Shown here: piece after piece, positions 1 through 7,492 of the stretch | Numbering within the stretch: position 1 is the first letter of the stretch | Layout: each line of letters starts with the position of its first letter | From: JAGLTN01 sp035403325 | Lineage (GTDB): Bacteria; Planctomycetota; Phycisphaerae; Sedimentisphaerales; Anaerobacaceae | Length of the DNA: 44,059 nt | Assembly (NCBI GenBank): GCA_964492365.1 | Contig: CAZBKA010000004.1 | Span: forward strand, 1-44,059 | Reading direction: 5' to 3' | Notes under the pieces: generated by a model | What the model saw: the letters and a program-made list of their open reading frames with translations, nothing else | Database searches by the model: none | What the model was told of the DNA's origin: nothing | Position numbers and translations under genes: made by a program

Positions 1-326
1 TGGAAAATTCAACTACTTTATTTTTGGGAAATTACACGCAAATATTATAAAAAACCACAAAATTAAACATATAAACAACCCAAACCAACCTAATCTCTGT
101 GGTTTTGTACAATCAAAGCATATTAACCAACCCGAACAGCAAAATAATGCAAAGCTACACATACTTCAAATAATTTGATATTCAGGATTAAGGCTCCCAT
201 GGAAAAACGCTTTTGCAAAATTATAAAATTGTTAAGATAAATAAAAATTATTAATTAGCCTGTAATATTACTAATATGTTGTCACTGACACAGAAAAAGA
301 GAGAAAAAACAAAGTTTTTTTAAATA
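1..326. other. AT-rich intergenic start of window, no gene recognised
   Basis: No convincing open reading frame with a ribosome binding site is visible on either strand. The stretch is very AT-rich and holds one 9-bp inverted repeat (listed separately) and a short A/T palindrome at about 303-320 just ahead of a small ORF. It may be the far end of an intergenic region whose flanking gene lies outside the window. Confidence 0.5.
51..106. repeat. Inverted repeat with 9-bp arms and long loop
   Basis: AAAACCACA at 51-59 is the exact reverse complement of TGTGGTTTT at 98-106, with a 38-nt loop between. It could be the remnant of a terminator for a gene left of the window, or chance in AT-rich DNA. 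No T-tract follows the right arm. Confidence 0.35.
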
Positions 327-446
327 ATGCGAAAAAAACTCTTGAAAACAAAAAAATATTCTATACATTGTACGGCATTATGTTTGACGATAGTTGTAGT
401 ATTAAATGGATTTAGTTTAGAAGCTTTTAAGGAAGTTTTGCAGTAA
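327..446 (+). CDS. Possible 39-residue single-span membrane peptide
   Basis: ATG at 327 opens a 39-codon frame ending in TAA at 444-446. The product starts with a basic segment (MRKKLLKTKKY), continues with a hydrophobic stretch around residues 15-31 (ending LTIVVVLNGFSL) and ends in a short polar tail. That is the shape of a small membrane peptide or a signal-peptide remnant. No clear Shine-Dalgarno sequence precedes it; a poly-A/poly-T palindrome lies immediately upstream. I recognise no family. It could equally be a chance ORF or the 5' stub of a decayed secreted-protein gene. Confidence 0.22.
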   Translation: MRKKLLKTKKYSIHCTALCLTIVVVLNGFSLEAFKEVLQ

Positions 447-590
447 GAGTTTTTTACGCTCTGGTTTTTCAATATTACTCACCCTGTTGTAATCCCCGCG
501 GAAAACAAAACGGCAGAAAAAGATTGTAAGGTTAAAGTCCCGTATAAGTACCTATTATGTGAAAAGATTCTGCTAAATGCACGAAAACGC

Positions 591-620
591 TTGACTTCAT
601 AGTTAATTGAAGCATAGTAT
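591..620 (+). promoter_or_regulatory. Probable sigma70-type promoter for the Rrf2 regulator gene
   Basis: TTGACT (591-596) and TAGTAT (615-620) are separated by 18 bp. The spacer contains a CTTCA...TGAAG inverted repeat (595-599/608-612). A second small palindrome, CTTAA-aag-TTAAG (663-675), lies between promoter and start codon. Rrf2 proteins usually bind palindromes and often regulate themselves, so either repeat could be an operator; that part is inference. Confidence 0.45.
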
Positions 621-737
621 GCATTGAAGATATATATACAGTAAATAATGTCAGGGGCCAGACTTAAAAGTTAAGATTTTGGAGTATAAACAAAGCAAGT
701 TTTTTAAACAATGTTTTTCATATGAAGGAGAACAAAA

Positions 738-1133
738 ATGAGAATCAGTAGATCAACTGGATATGCCCTGCTGGCTGTTGGGTATATGGGCAAGAATTCT
801 GACAAGAAAATCATTCTTTCGCAGGATATTTCCAAGGAATACAACATTCCGTTGGAATACCTCCTCAAGATTCTGCAACAGCTTGTAAGAGCTAATATCC
901 TCAGAAGCAAAAGAGGGCCAAGAGGTGGCTTTTCATTGGCTAAACCGGTTGCCAAAATTAGTATGATGGAAGTGATCGAAGCTGTAGATGGACCAATGAC
1001 CAATCAGCTCAATCTTGAAGAGCAGATCACTGACCAGAAGTTTACAGACAAGATTGAAGCTGTTTACGGCAAAGCCATCAGTCAGGCTGCAGCTGTATTC
1101 GAGAAGACTAAATTCAACACTTTGATCAGTTAG
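738..1133 (+). CDS. Rrf2 family transcriptional regulator, cysteine-free
   Basis: The 131-residue protein has the Rrf2 winged-helix layout: N-terminal MRISRSTGYALLAV, the helix pair IPLEYLLKILQQLVRANIL, and the wing KRGPRGGFSLAKPVAKI, followed by ISMMEVIEAVDG. Rrf2 proteins such as IscR and NsrR usually bind an iron-sulfur cluster through three cysteines in the C-terminal half. This one has no cysteine at all, so it cannot sense through Cys-ligated Fe-S. It resembles the cluster-free branch typified by CymR, which works with a protein partner. AAGGAG about 8 bp before the ATG supports the start. The next gene follows within about 10 bp, so the two are probably co-transcribed. Family assignment is secure; ligand and target are unknown. 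Confidence 0.85.
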   Translation: MRISRSTGYALLAVGYMGKNSDKKIILSQDISKEYNIPLEYLLKILQQLVRANILRSKRGPRGGFSLAKPVAKISMMEVIEAVDGPMTNQLNLEEQITDQKFTDKIEAVYGKAISQAAAVFEKTKFNTLIS

Positions 1134-1143
1134 TTTGAAACAA

Positions 1144-1407
1144 ATGCAAATCAGTGAATTTCAACAATGGATATCGCAGAAGTATGTCGAGCGTGATCGT
1201 CAGCGTGGGACTGCGGCGACTTTTATGTGGTTTATTGAAGAAGTCGGTGAATTGGCAACAGCTTTAGCTGGTAACGACTTCGATAATAAAGAAGAAGAAT
1301 TTGCCGATGTTCTTGCCTGGCTTTGTACGCTGGCAAACATAAACGACATTGACCTTGAAAAAGTATGTAAACAGTATAAAGAAAAAAACATCGAAGGTTT
1401 CAAATAG
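1144..1407 (+). CDS. MazG-like nucleotide pyrophosphohydrolase
   Basis: This is a single MazG domain of about 87 residues. The metal-binding signature of all-alpha NTP pyrophosphohydrolases is visible as EEVGE (in FIEEVGELATAL) followed by EEEFADVLAWL. That gives the EExxE...ExxD ligand pattern, and such enzymes convert (d)NTPs to the monophosphate plus pyrophosphate. The small size matches short MazG-like proteins rather than the two-domain E. coli MazG. I chose ATG at 1144; a TTG at 1135 in the same frame is possible, and neither has a strong Shine-Dalgarno sequence. It follows the Rrf2 gene with almost no gap, and its stop lies inside the terminator hairpin. The substrate is unknown. Confidence 0.8.
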   Translation: MQISEFQQWISQKYVERDRQRGTAATFMWFIEEVGELATALAGNDFDNKEEEFADVLAWLCTLANINDIDLEKVCKQYKEKNIEGFK

Positions 1408-1422
1408 GAGCCTTCGATGTTT
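1386..1422. terminator. Bidirectional rho-independent terminator
   Basis: A 12-bp perfect stem (arms 1386-1397 and 1411-1422, core ACATCGAAGG/CCTTCGATGT) has a 13-nt loop and overlaps the MazG-like stop codon. On the plus strand ATCTTTTATTTT follows. On the minus strand a run of six T follows. It can therefore end both the rrf2-mazG transcript and the convergent transporter operon. Confidence 0.8.
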
Positions 1423-1461
1423 ATCTTTTATTTTCAAAAAAATACTACCCCAAAAACAGTA

Positions 1462-1653
1462 TTAGCCTCCGTTACCTACCTCACTAGGTAATTGAGGTTG
1501 TTCTGATTTATCAGTAGCGGTGATTGCCCTGTAAAAACACCACCCAAATCCAAATATTATCCCCATCAAAATGACCACAAGTATCAGATATGCCGTAACA
1601 GACAATTGGCCGTCATATTCCACTTTTAATAGTACATTTATCAATTCAATCAT
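1462..1653 (-). CDS. Small single-span membrane subunit of NSS transporter (MetS-like)
   Basis: The 63-residue protein has one strong membrane segment (about residues 19-43, from LSVTAYLILVVILMGIIFGF to WCFYRA) and a polar tail. It overlaps the 3' end of the NSS transporter gene by 8 bp, and its Shine-Dalgarno sequence (GGGGAAGGAATAGGG) is embedded in the transporter's last codons, so translation is probably coupled. In Corynebacterium glutamicum a comparable small protein, MetS, is required with the NSS permease MetP for methionine uptake. Size, topology and position fit that role, but the sequence is too short for a firm family call by eye. Confidence 0.7.
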   Translation of the reverse strand: MIELINVLLKVEYDGQLSVTAYLILVVILMGIIFGFGWCFYRAITATDKSEQPQLPSEVGNGG

Positions 1654-3178
1654 TCCCTATTCCTTCCCCATTGCTATAATTAATTCTTCCCACCATGCTT
1701 AAAATGACAGCCGCAATAAACACCCCTGACATAAGTGTTAGTCCTACAATATTAGGCCAGATAACTTTAGCATTGTCATCGAGAACAAATCCACCATCTC
1801 TTGTAACATCGTCGCATAGGCTCCAGATAAATAACAAAAACAGAATAAATGGAGTTATATATTTTATAAGCCATTCCCACCAAATACCTACCTGCCAGTC
1901 ACTTCGAACATTGGCATGACGTCTTAGAACATATACTTTATAAAACCAGCCAACAACAATACTTTCGACAAGTGCAACAAGGAGTATCCCCCATGTACCG
2001 TTGACAAAGTTATCGATCACTCCAAGCCAATTTAAACCACCTTCTGTGCAGAAAAATATCCCAAAACCAAAGCCTGCAACACTCATCGCTGGCAAAACCC
2101 ATGTACGCGACCAGCCGGTTTTATCACAGAGGCTGGCAAGTATTGACTCGGTCATCGAAAAAGCAGAGCTAGTCCCGAGTAAAATTAAAGCAGTAAAAAA
2201 TAGCACACTGAAAACTTGAGTTGCCGGCAAATTTGATAAAGCTGATGGAAACGCTACAAAGGCAAGTCCAGGTCCCTGACTTTTATCAAGTACCTGGCTA
2301 ATCTCTATGCCCTGCTTAACAGCTAGAGACCCCATCGTCGTGAATACTGCAATACCGGCAACAAAACTAACCGTCAGATCAGTAATGCCGACAACCAGAG
2401 CATTATTATTTATATCACTTTTACGATGCAGAAAACTGGCGTATGTTATCATAACCCCAAAAGCAACCGTCAGAGAGAAAAATACCTGTCCGAAAGCATG
2501 TCGCCAAACTGTGACATTTTTTAATAATGCCCAGTCTGGTTCAAGGTAATATTCAAGACCTTTTACTGCACCCTCAAGAGTAAGCCCCCTAATTGTAAGT
2601 ATCAAAAGCATCAGACATGGCAGCAGCACTATCCATATGGACAGTGTTCCTATCCAGCTCACACCTCGAAATATACAAAAATACATCCCCAGCCATACTA
2701 TAAAAAGCGATATTACGATGGACCAACGAACATGACCAAAGTTGAAGCTATTATTGAACTTCAGATAGTTGTCAAAGAAAAAAGTTTTCGCATCATCCGC
2801 CCATGGCAACACATCGTAAAAGCTAAAAACAAGATAATTGAGACACCACGCAAGAACCACCGAATAATAACAAACAATTATACCACAAAGAATAATAGGC
2901 CACCAACCGACAAATTCAGTATGTTTTGAGACCTGTCGAAACGCCCCCGGAGCAGCCAACTGGGTAAAATGTCCCAGCGAAAACTCCATTATCAACATAG
3001 GTACACCAACCATAGACATCGCAATAATATATGGGACAAGAAAAGCGCCGCCGCCATTTGAATAGGCCTCGTAAGGAAATCTCCAGATATTACCAAGCCC
3101 GACAGCTGACCCTATTGCCGCAAAAACAAAACCTGAGCGAGACCCCCAGTTTTCCCTTCTCTCAAGAAGTTCAGCCAT
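1646..3178 (-). CDS. Neurotransmitter:sodium symporter (NSS) family transporter
   Basis: At 510 residues with about 12 hydrophobic segments, this is a Na+-coupled amino-acid-type symporter of the inner membrane. The NSS signature in TM1 is clear: WGSRSGFVFAAIGSAVGLGN then IWRFPYEAYSNGGGAFLVPY, where unwound TM1 residues bind Na+ and substrate in LeuT. The TM6 region (QVFFSLTVAFGVMITYASFL) is also typical. The ATG follows GGAGGG at good spacing. It is the second gene of a minus-strand operon, 24 bp after the amidohydrolase gene and overlapping the small subunit gene. The substrate, probably an amino acid or derivative, cannot be read from the sequence. Confidence 0.93.
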   Translation of the reverse strand: MAELLERRENWGSRSGFVFAAIGSAVGLGNIWRFPYEAYSNGGGAFLVPYIIAMSMVGVPMLIMEFSLGHFTQLAAPGAFRQVSKHTEFVGWWPIILCGIIVCYYSVVLAWCLNYLVFSFYDVLPWADDAKTFFFDNYLKFNNSFNFGHVRWSIVISLFIVWLGMYFCIFRGVSWIGTLSIWIVLLPCLMLLILTIRGLTLEGAVKGLEYYLEPDWALLKNVTVWRHAFGQVFFSLTVAFGVMITYASFLHRKSDINNNALVVGITDLTVSFVAGIAVFTTMGSLAVKQGIEISQVLDKSQGPGLAFVAFPSALSNLPATQVFSVLFFTALILLGTSSAFSMTESILASLCDKTGWSRTWVLPAMSVAGFGFGIFFCTEGGLNWLGVIDNFVNGTWGILLVALVESIVVGWFYKVYVLRRHANVRSDWQVGIWWEWLIKYITPFILFLLFIWSLCDDVTRDGGFVLDDNAKVIWPNIVGLTLMSGVFIAAVILSMVGRINYSNGEGIGND

Positions 3179-3202
3179 TAATGTGTCCCTCCAAATTGTT
3201 AT

Positions 3203-3988
3203 TTAGATGCTTATGCCAAGAATCGCCAAGCTGTCACGTTCCACTATATTGCGAAGGCTTCCTCGCGGAACTGTTGGTAATGAAGTATCCGCTAAAAGTT
3301 TATTAAAACCAAGAAGCGTTTCAATACAAGGCCCTGCACTGCCGGCTGGATATCCACTGCCAAACAAAAGTTTATCCATAACATTAGACTCATTTGCAGA
3401 AACTACTCTATTGTAAATCTGCCAGATATTACCTGGGTTGATCGTAAGATCCGCATAAACATTTTCGTGTTTTGCTAACATAGCAATTGTCTGGTTGATA
3501 AAAGGTGCTCCCATTGAACCAATTACCATTTTCAGTTTGGGGTATTTTCTCGCTACTTCATCAAGCAAATAAGGCTGAGCATAGTCAAGTACTGCTGAAC
3601 CGCTCAATGGCTGACAGTTATCAAAAAAAATGGGTTTGCCAATTTCTTCAACAGCATCGTAAAACCTCATTGCCCTGCTGTGAGCAGGATGAAATTTGTC
3701 TTCACAACAATAGATAACAAAGCCCTTAAAATTATTCTTTTCAATTAAATTTGAAAGGGCTTTAGGTGTAATCGCATCGCAAATTGGGTTAACATAAGCA
3801 AAACCTAACAACTTGCTTTTATAACTGCTTATATAGGCAAAAAGCTTTTTATTGACCTCTTCACTGTTTTCACCCGTATGCGCCAACACAATATAAGCAT
3901 CGACCATTTCAGCCGAAGCCAGCAACTCCGACGCCCCGCCGGTTTGTTTAACAACTTTTGGCAAATGTGTATGACAATCAACTATCAT
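3203..3988 (-). CDS. Amidohydrolase-fold protein with degenerate metal site
   Basis: The 261-residue protein resembles amidohydrolase family 2 (PF04909, TIM barrel). The strand-1 metal motif is present as DCHTH (His6, His8). Three later positions that normally carry ligands or catalytic residues look substituted. The PIFxHxG-type motif reads PIFFDNC (about residues 119-125). The GHxG motif reads IGSMG (Ser158 where His is expected). The FGSDxP motif reads FGSGYP (Gly212 where Asp is expected). That suggests a non-catalytic or strongly altered enzyme. It heads an operon with the NSS symporter and its small subunit, so a role linked to the transported compound is plausible. The start is supported by GAGGACGG about 5 bp upstream and a promoter at 4045-4073. 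Confidence 0.75.
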   Translation of the reverse strand: MIVDCHTHLPKVVKQTGGASELLASAEMVDAYIVLAHTGENSEEVNKKLFAYISSYKSKLLGFAYVNPICDAITPKALSNLIEKNNFKGFVIYCCEDKFHPAHSRAMRFYDAVEEIGKPIFFDNCQPLSGSAVLDYAQPYLLDEVARKYPKLKMVIGSMGAPFINQTIAMLAKHENVYADLTINPGNIWQIYNRVVSANESNVMDKLLFGSGYPAGSAGPCIETLLGFNKLLADTSLPTVPRGSLRNIVERDSLAILGISI

Positions 3989-4044
3989 AATTCCGTCCTC
4001 AATATACAGGCGTTATCCATAAACAGCATTATTTACAAACATTT

Positions 4045-4073
4045 ATCTTATAATTGCTCATTTCTACAGTCAA
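4045..4073 (-). promoter_or_regulatory. Probable promoter of the amidohydrolase-NSS operon
   Basis: Read on the minus strand: TTGACT (4073-4068), 17-bp spacer, TAAGAT (4050-4045). It lies about 60 bp upstream of the start at 3988 and back-to-back with the promoter of the plus-strand operon. Confidence 0.55.
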
Positions 4074-4094
4074 GAACAAATATAAAGGCTTTCC

Positions 4095-4123
4095 TTGACT
4101 ACATCGGCTCGTAACGGTAATAT
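4095..4123 (+). promoter_or_regulatory. Probable promoter of the zinc-ribbon/galM/lemA/htpX operon
   Basis: TTGACT (4095-4100), 17-bp spacer, TAATAT (4118-4123), about 40 bp upstream of the chosen start codon. The -35 hexamers of this and the divergent promoter are only 21 bp apart, so one regulator could affect both. Confidence 0.55.
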
Positions 4124-4163
4124 TATTAAGAAGAATCATCATGTTTTTACTATAAGGATCGTT

Positions 4164-4583
4164 ATGGATTGCCCGGTATGCAAAAATGCTATGATAACTC
4201 TCGAACTCGACGACGTCGAAATAGACTTCTGTTGCGATTGCAACGGTATCTGGCTTGATAGTGGAGAAATTGAGCTTCTCATTGCGGATAAGCAACAGGT
4301 ACGAAAATTGATTGATTCTTTCAAAATAGAAAAAAATATCATAGAAAAGCTGAGAAAATGTCCCATTTGCCTGAAAAAAATGCAAAAAATTTCAGTCAGT
4401 CAATCTGAAACCCCTTTACTCATTGATAAGTGTACTCAAAATCACGGTCTTTGGTTTGACAAAGGGGAGCTTAAAAAAATTATCTCTATCGGACAATTTG
4501 ACAGCCAGAAGAAGATTCAATCTATTTTAAACAACATTTTTGGTGAACAAAGCAGCGGTGAGCCTAAAAAGGAGAATAATTAA
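4164..4583 (+). CDS. Protein with two TFIIB-type zinc ribbons
   Basis: The protein has 139 residues from the ATG at 4164. Upstream in-frame codons exist, but AAGGA sits just before 4164, the first zinc-ribbon cysteine follows at once, and the probable promoter overlaps the longer version. Two repeats of the zf-TFIIB type (PF13453) are visible. The first is CPVC...CCDCNGIWLDSGEIELL. The second is CPIC...DKCTQNHGLWFDKGELKKI, in which the last ligand is His rather than Cys. The family occurs widely in bacteria with unknown function. The stop is 2 bp before galM, so they are co-translated or at least co-transcribed. Confidence 0.82.
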   Translation: MDCPVCKNAMITLELDDVEIDFCCDCNGIWLDSGEIELLIADKQQVRKLIDSFKIEKNIIEKLRKCPICLKKMQKISVSQSETPLLIDKCTQNHGLWFDKGELKKIISIGQFDSQKKIQSILNNIFGEQSSGEPKKENN

Positions 4584-4585
4584 CA

Positions 4586-5623
4586 ATGTCAAACACAACC
4601 AAAAAACTTTTCGGAAAAACGCCTGACGGCCGAGAGGCTTTTCTTTATACACTCGCTAATAAATCAGGCTTACAGGCTAAGATCACAAATTACGGCGGTG
4701 TCATAACATCGCTTATGGTTCCTGATAAAGCAAATAACTTTGCCGACGTTGTCCTGGGATTCGACAATCTCGATGACTATATTAAAGACACTCCTTTCTT
4801 CGGATGTATAGTGGGAAGATATGCTAACCGAATAGCAAAAGGTAAATTCAAGATTGATGGTGTTGAATATACGCTGGCACTTAACAATGGGCCAAACAGT
4901 CTTCATGGCGGGCTCAAAGGATTTGACAAGGTAATATGGCAGGCACAGGAACTGAACTCAAAAGAAGGCTCTGCACTGAAACTTACATATACAAGTAAAG
5001 ACGGCGAAGAAGGATATCCTGGAAACCTCAATTGCACGGTTACTTACACCTTGACAAACAGCAATGACCTGAGAATTGATTATTCCGCTGTAACGGATAA
5101 AAAAACTGTTATAAATTTAACGAATCACAGCTATTTTAATCTTAAGGGGCACAACTCCCCTGACATGCTTGATCAACTGCTTTACATCAATGCTGATAAT
5201 TACACTGTTTCTGATGAGAACCTGATCCCGACAGGTGAAATCAGAGCTGTCAAGGATACTCCGCTTGATTTCACACATGAAATGCCGATAGGAAGCCGAA
5301 TTAAAGAAGCTGGCGGCTATGACCACAATTATATTATCAATAATCCAACCGGTCAGCTAACATTGACCGCAAGAACAGTCGAGCCGATATCAGGAAGAGT
5401 AATGGAAACTTTGACAACACAGCCCGGCATTCAGCTTTATACCGCTAATTTCCTTAATGGTTCACACAAAGGAAAATCGGCAGTATATAATAAACATGCT
5501 GGCTTTTGTCTCGAGACCCAGCACTATCCCGATTCACCAAATAAGCCCATGTTTCCATCAACTATTCTCAAACCTGGGCAAATTTATCAACATACGACAA
5601 TTTATAGATTTTTAACTAAATAA
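4586..5623 (+). CDS. galM: Aldose 1-epimerase (galactose mutarotase)
   Basis: The 345-residue length is normal for GalM, which interconverts alpha and beta anomers of aldoses. Visible motifs are VVLGFDNLDDYI, the sugar-binding GRYANRIAKGKF, NNGPNSLHGG, NLTNHSYFNLKGH with the catalytic-acid His, YDHNYIIN, and CLETQHYPDSPNKP with the catalytic-base Glu. No signal peptide is present, so it acts in the cytoplasm. It lies between a zinc-ribbon gene and lemA-htpX, an unusual setting with no other sugar-catabolism genes nearby. Assignment is firm. Confidence 0.95.
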   Translation: MSNTTKKLFGKTPDGREAFLYTLANKSGLQAKITNYGGVITSLMVPDKANNFADVVLGFDNLDDYIKDTPFFGCIVGRYANRIAKGKFKIDGVEYTLALNNGPNSLHGGLKGFDKVIWQAQELNSKEGSALKLTYTSKDGEEGYPGNLNCTVTYTLTNSNDLRIDYSAVTDKKTVINLTNHSYFNLKGHNSPDMLDQLLYINADNYTVSDENLIPTGEIRAVKDTPLDFTHEMPIGSRIKEAGGYDHNYIINNPTGQLTLTARTVEPISGRVMETLTTQPGIQLYTANFLNGSHKGKSAVYNKHAGFCLETQHYPDSPNKPMFPSTILKPGQIYQHTTIYRFLTK

Positions 5624-5645
5624 ACTTTATCTAAGGGAGAAAAAA

Positions 5646-6203
5646 ATGGTTCCACTAATTGTTACTCTTGCTGTAGTAGTTTTGATTGTAATGTTGTTGA
5701 TTGGAATGTATAACTCGCTGGTACAGCTTAGAAACCAGGTCAAAAACGCATGGGCACAAATTGATGTCCAGCTAAAACGCCGGCATGACTTGATTCCGAA
5801 TCTTGTTGAGACAGCCAAGGGCTACATGCAGCATGAACGCCAGACCCTTGAGGCTATCACTGAGGCCAGAGCAAAAGCAATGGGAGCAAGTTCTGTTGCC
5901 GATGCTTCAAAAACTGAGGGTGTACTTACTGAAGCTCTGAGTAAATTTATGCTCGTTGTTGAAAACTACCCGGACCTTAAAGCTAATCAGAATTTTTTAC
6001 AGGTACAGGAAGAATTAACCAGTACAGAAAATAAAATTTCATTTTCTCGACAAAACTATAATGACCAGGTGCTTTTCTTTAATAACAAAATACAAATGTT
6101 TCCATCTAATGTAATTGCAGGGGCATTTAACTTCAAACAAAGCGATTTCTTTGAGATTGAAACACCTGCTGAAAGAGAAGTTCCACAAGTAAAATTTTCC
6201 TGA
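5646..6203 (+). CDS. LemA family membrane protein
   Basis: The 185-residue protein has one N-terminal membrane span (residues 2-22) followed by a helical domain. LemA hallmarks are NQVKNAWAQIDVQLKRRHDL, IPNLVETAKGYM, HERQTLEAITEARAKAM, the central NYPDLKANQNFLQVQEEL, and the C-terminal FNFKQSDFFEIETPAE. AGGGAG precedes the ATG. In many bacteria lemA sits beside an HtpX-type M48 protease gene, as here (24-bp gap). The biochemical role of LemA is not established; envelope stress or protein quality control is inferred from the partner. Confidence 0.93.
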   Translation: MVPLIVTLAVVVLIVMLLIGMYNSLVQLRNQVKNAWAQIDVQLKRRHDLIPNLVETAKGYMQHERQTLEAITEARAKAMGASSVADASKTEGVLTEALSKFMLVVENYPDLKANQNFLQVQEELTSTENKISFSRQNYNDQVLFFNNKIQMFPSNVIAGAFNFKQSDFFEIETPAEREVPQVKFS

Positions 6204-6227
6204 CCTTTTAGAATAACGGCATAAAAT

Positions 6228-7469
6228 ATGTGGGAATTAATAAGAGCTAATAAGAGACACTCTATAGTCTTGATACTGCTGATGGCAGTGGTTATGCTTG
6301 GATTAGGATACCTGATAGGATCAGCATTCACATCAGGTATGAAACCAGGCCAAGCACCATATGGTGGGCTGTGGGGAATCGCCATAGCTGGAACTATCTG
6401 GTTTTTTCTAACGATACTAAGCCTTTCGTCAGGCGACCAGATATTGCTTGCAGCTAGCAAGGCCAAAAAAGTTGATCACGATGTCCACCCTCAGCTTTTC
6501 AACGTGGTAGAAGAGATGGCTTTGGCTGCGGGGCTGCCAATGCCTAAAGTTTATATAATCGCAGACCCAGCACCGAATGCCTTTGCTACTGGAAGGTCTC
6601 CACAAACAGCCTCTGTTGCTATTACCGCCGGGCTTCTCAATAAACTTAACCGTGATGAGCTGCAAGGGGTAATTGCCCATGAAATGAGTCATATACTGCA
6701 TCGCGATATTCTATTTGTCACTATTGCAGGCATAATGCTAGGCTCAATTGTGCTGATGTCACAGGTCTTTCTCCGCGGTATGTTTTATTCATCGATGGGC
6801 TCTCGCAGAAGATATTCAGGCTCATCAAAAAATTCCGGACAGGCAGAACTTATAATTATGATAATTGCGATAGTTGCTGCGATACTTGCTCCGATCTTCG
6901 CACAACTATTATATTTTGCCCTGTCACGAAAAAGAGAATACCTCGCAGATGCCGGCGCTGCCAGACTTACACGCTACCCTGAAGGACTTGCAAATGCGCT
7001 GGAAAAAATAGCCAATGACAGCTCACCTCAATTGGCTTCGGCAAATAATGTTACCGCACCGATGTATATAGCAAACCCACTGAAAAATAATAACGCAGCT
7101 AGGTTATCTGACCTGACAAGCACCCATCCACCAATTTCAGAAAGAATTAAAATACTTCGGACAATGACAGGCGGAGCTTCTATGAAAGAATATTCAAACT
7201 CTTTCCGTCAGGTAACAAAACACAACAGCCCCCTGCCGGCAGCAACTATTATAGATGAAACTATAAATACCAGAAAACCTTACGATCAGCATGATAAAAC
7301 CGCCAATCAACAAAAACAAATCCATCAGCTCGGCGACCTGATGAGAACTGTCAATGGCTTTGCATTTCTCACATGCACCTGCGGGTTAACGCTCAAAGTA
7401 CCACCGAATTATAAAAGCAAAACTGTCGTCTGCCCTAAATGCAAAAAACAATTGAATCTACAAAAATAA
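6228..7469 (+). CDS. htpX: HtpX-like M48 zinc metalloprotease with C-terminal zinc ribbon
   Basis: The protein has 413 residues. Two N-terminal spans (about residues 12-35 and 47-67) precede the protease domain. The catalytic HExxH is VIAHEMSHILHRD, and the third zinc ligand Glu is in KREYLADAGAARLT. Further spans flank a loop with KNSGQAEL. The STHPPISERI motif typical of HtpX follows. HtpX is an inner-membrane protease that degrades misfolded membrane proteins. Unusually, a tail after about residue 370 carries CTCGLTLKVPP then CPKCKK, a CxC/CxxC zinc ribbon absent from E. coli HtpX (about 293 residues). The first gene of the same operon also encodes zinc ribbons. No strong ribosome binding site is visible. 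Confidence 0.9.
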   Translation: MWELIRANKRHSIVLILLMAVVMLGLGYLIGSAFTSGMKPGQAPYGGLWGIAIAGTIWFFLTILSLSSGDQILLAASKAKKVDHDVHPQLFNVVEEMALAAGLPMPKVYIIADPAPNAFATGRSPQTASVAITAGLLNKLNRDELQGVIAHEMSHILHRDILFVTIAGIMLGSIVLMSQVFLRGMFYSSMGSRRRYSGSSKNSGQAELIIMIIAIVAAILAPIFAQLLYFALSRKREYLADAGAARLTRYPEGLANALEKIANDSSPQLASANNVTAPMYIANPLKNNNAARLSDLTSTHPPISERIKILRTMTGGASMKEYSNSFRQVTKHNSPLPAATIIDETINTRKPYDQHDKTANQQKQIHQLGDLMRTVNGFAFLTCTCGLTLKVPPNYKSKTVVCPKCKKQLNLQK

Positions 7470-7492
7470 GGATCTGCGGACTTTATATCTCA

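Noticed and set aside
1..326. CRISPR or short direct-repeat array in the AT-rich left end
   Set aside because: Some words recur (for example aaccaacc), but without regular spacing or spacer-repeat structure.
4095..4163. Longer start for the zinc-ribbon protein
   Set aside because: The earlier start coincides with the -35 of the likely promoter and lacks a ribosome site; AAGGA supports 4164.
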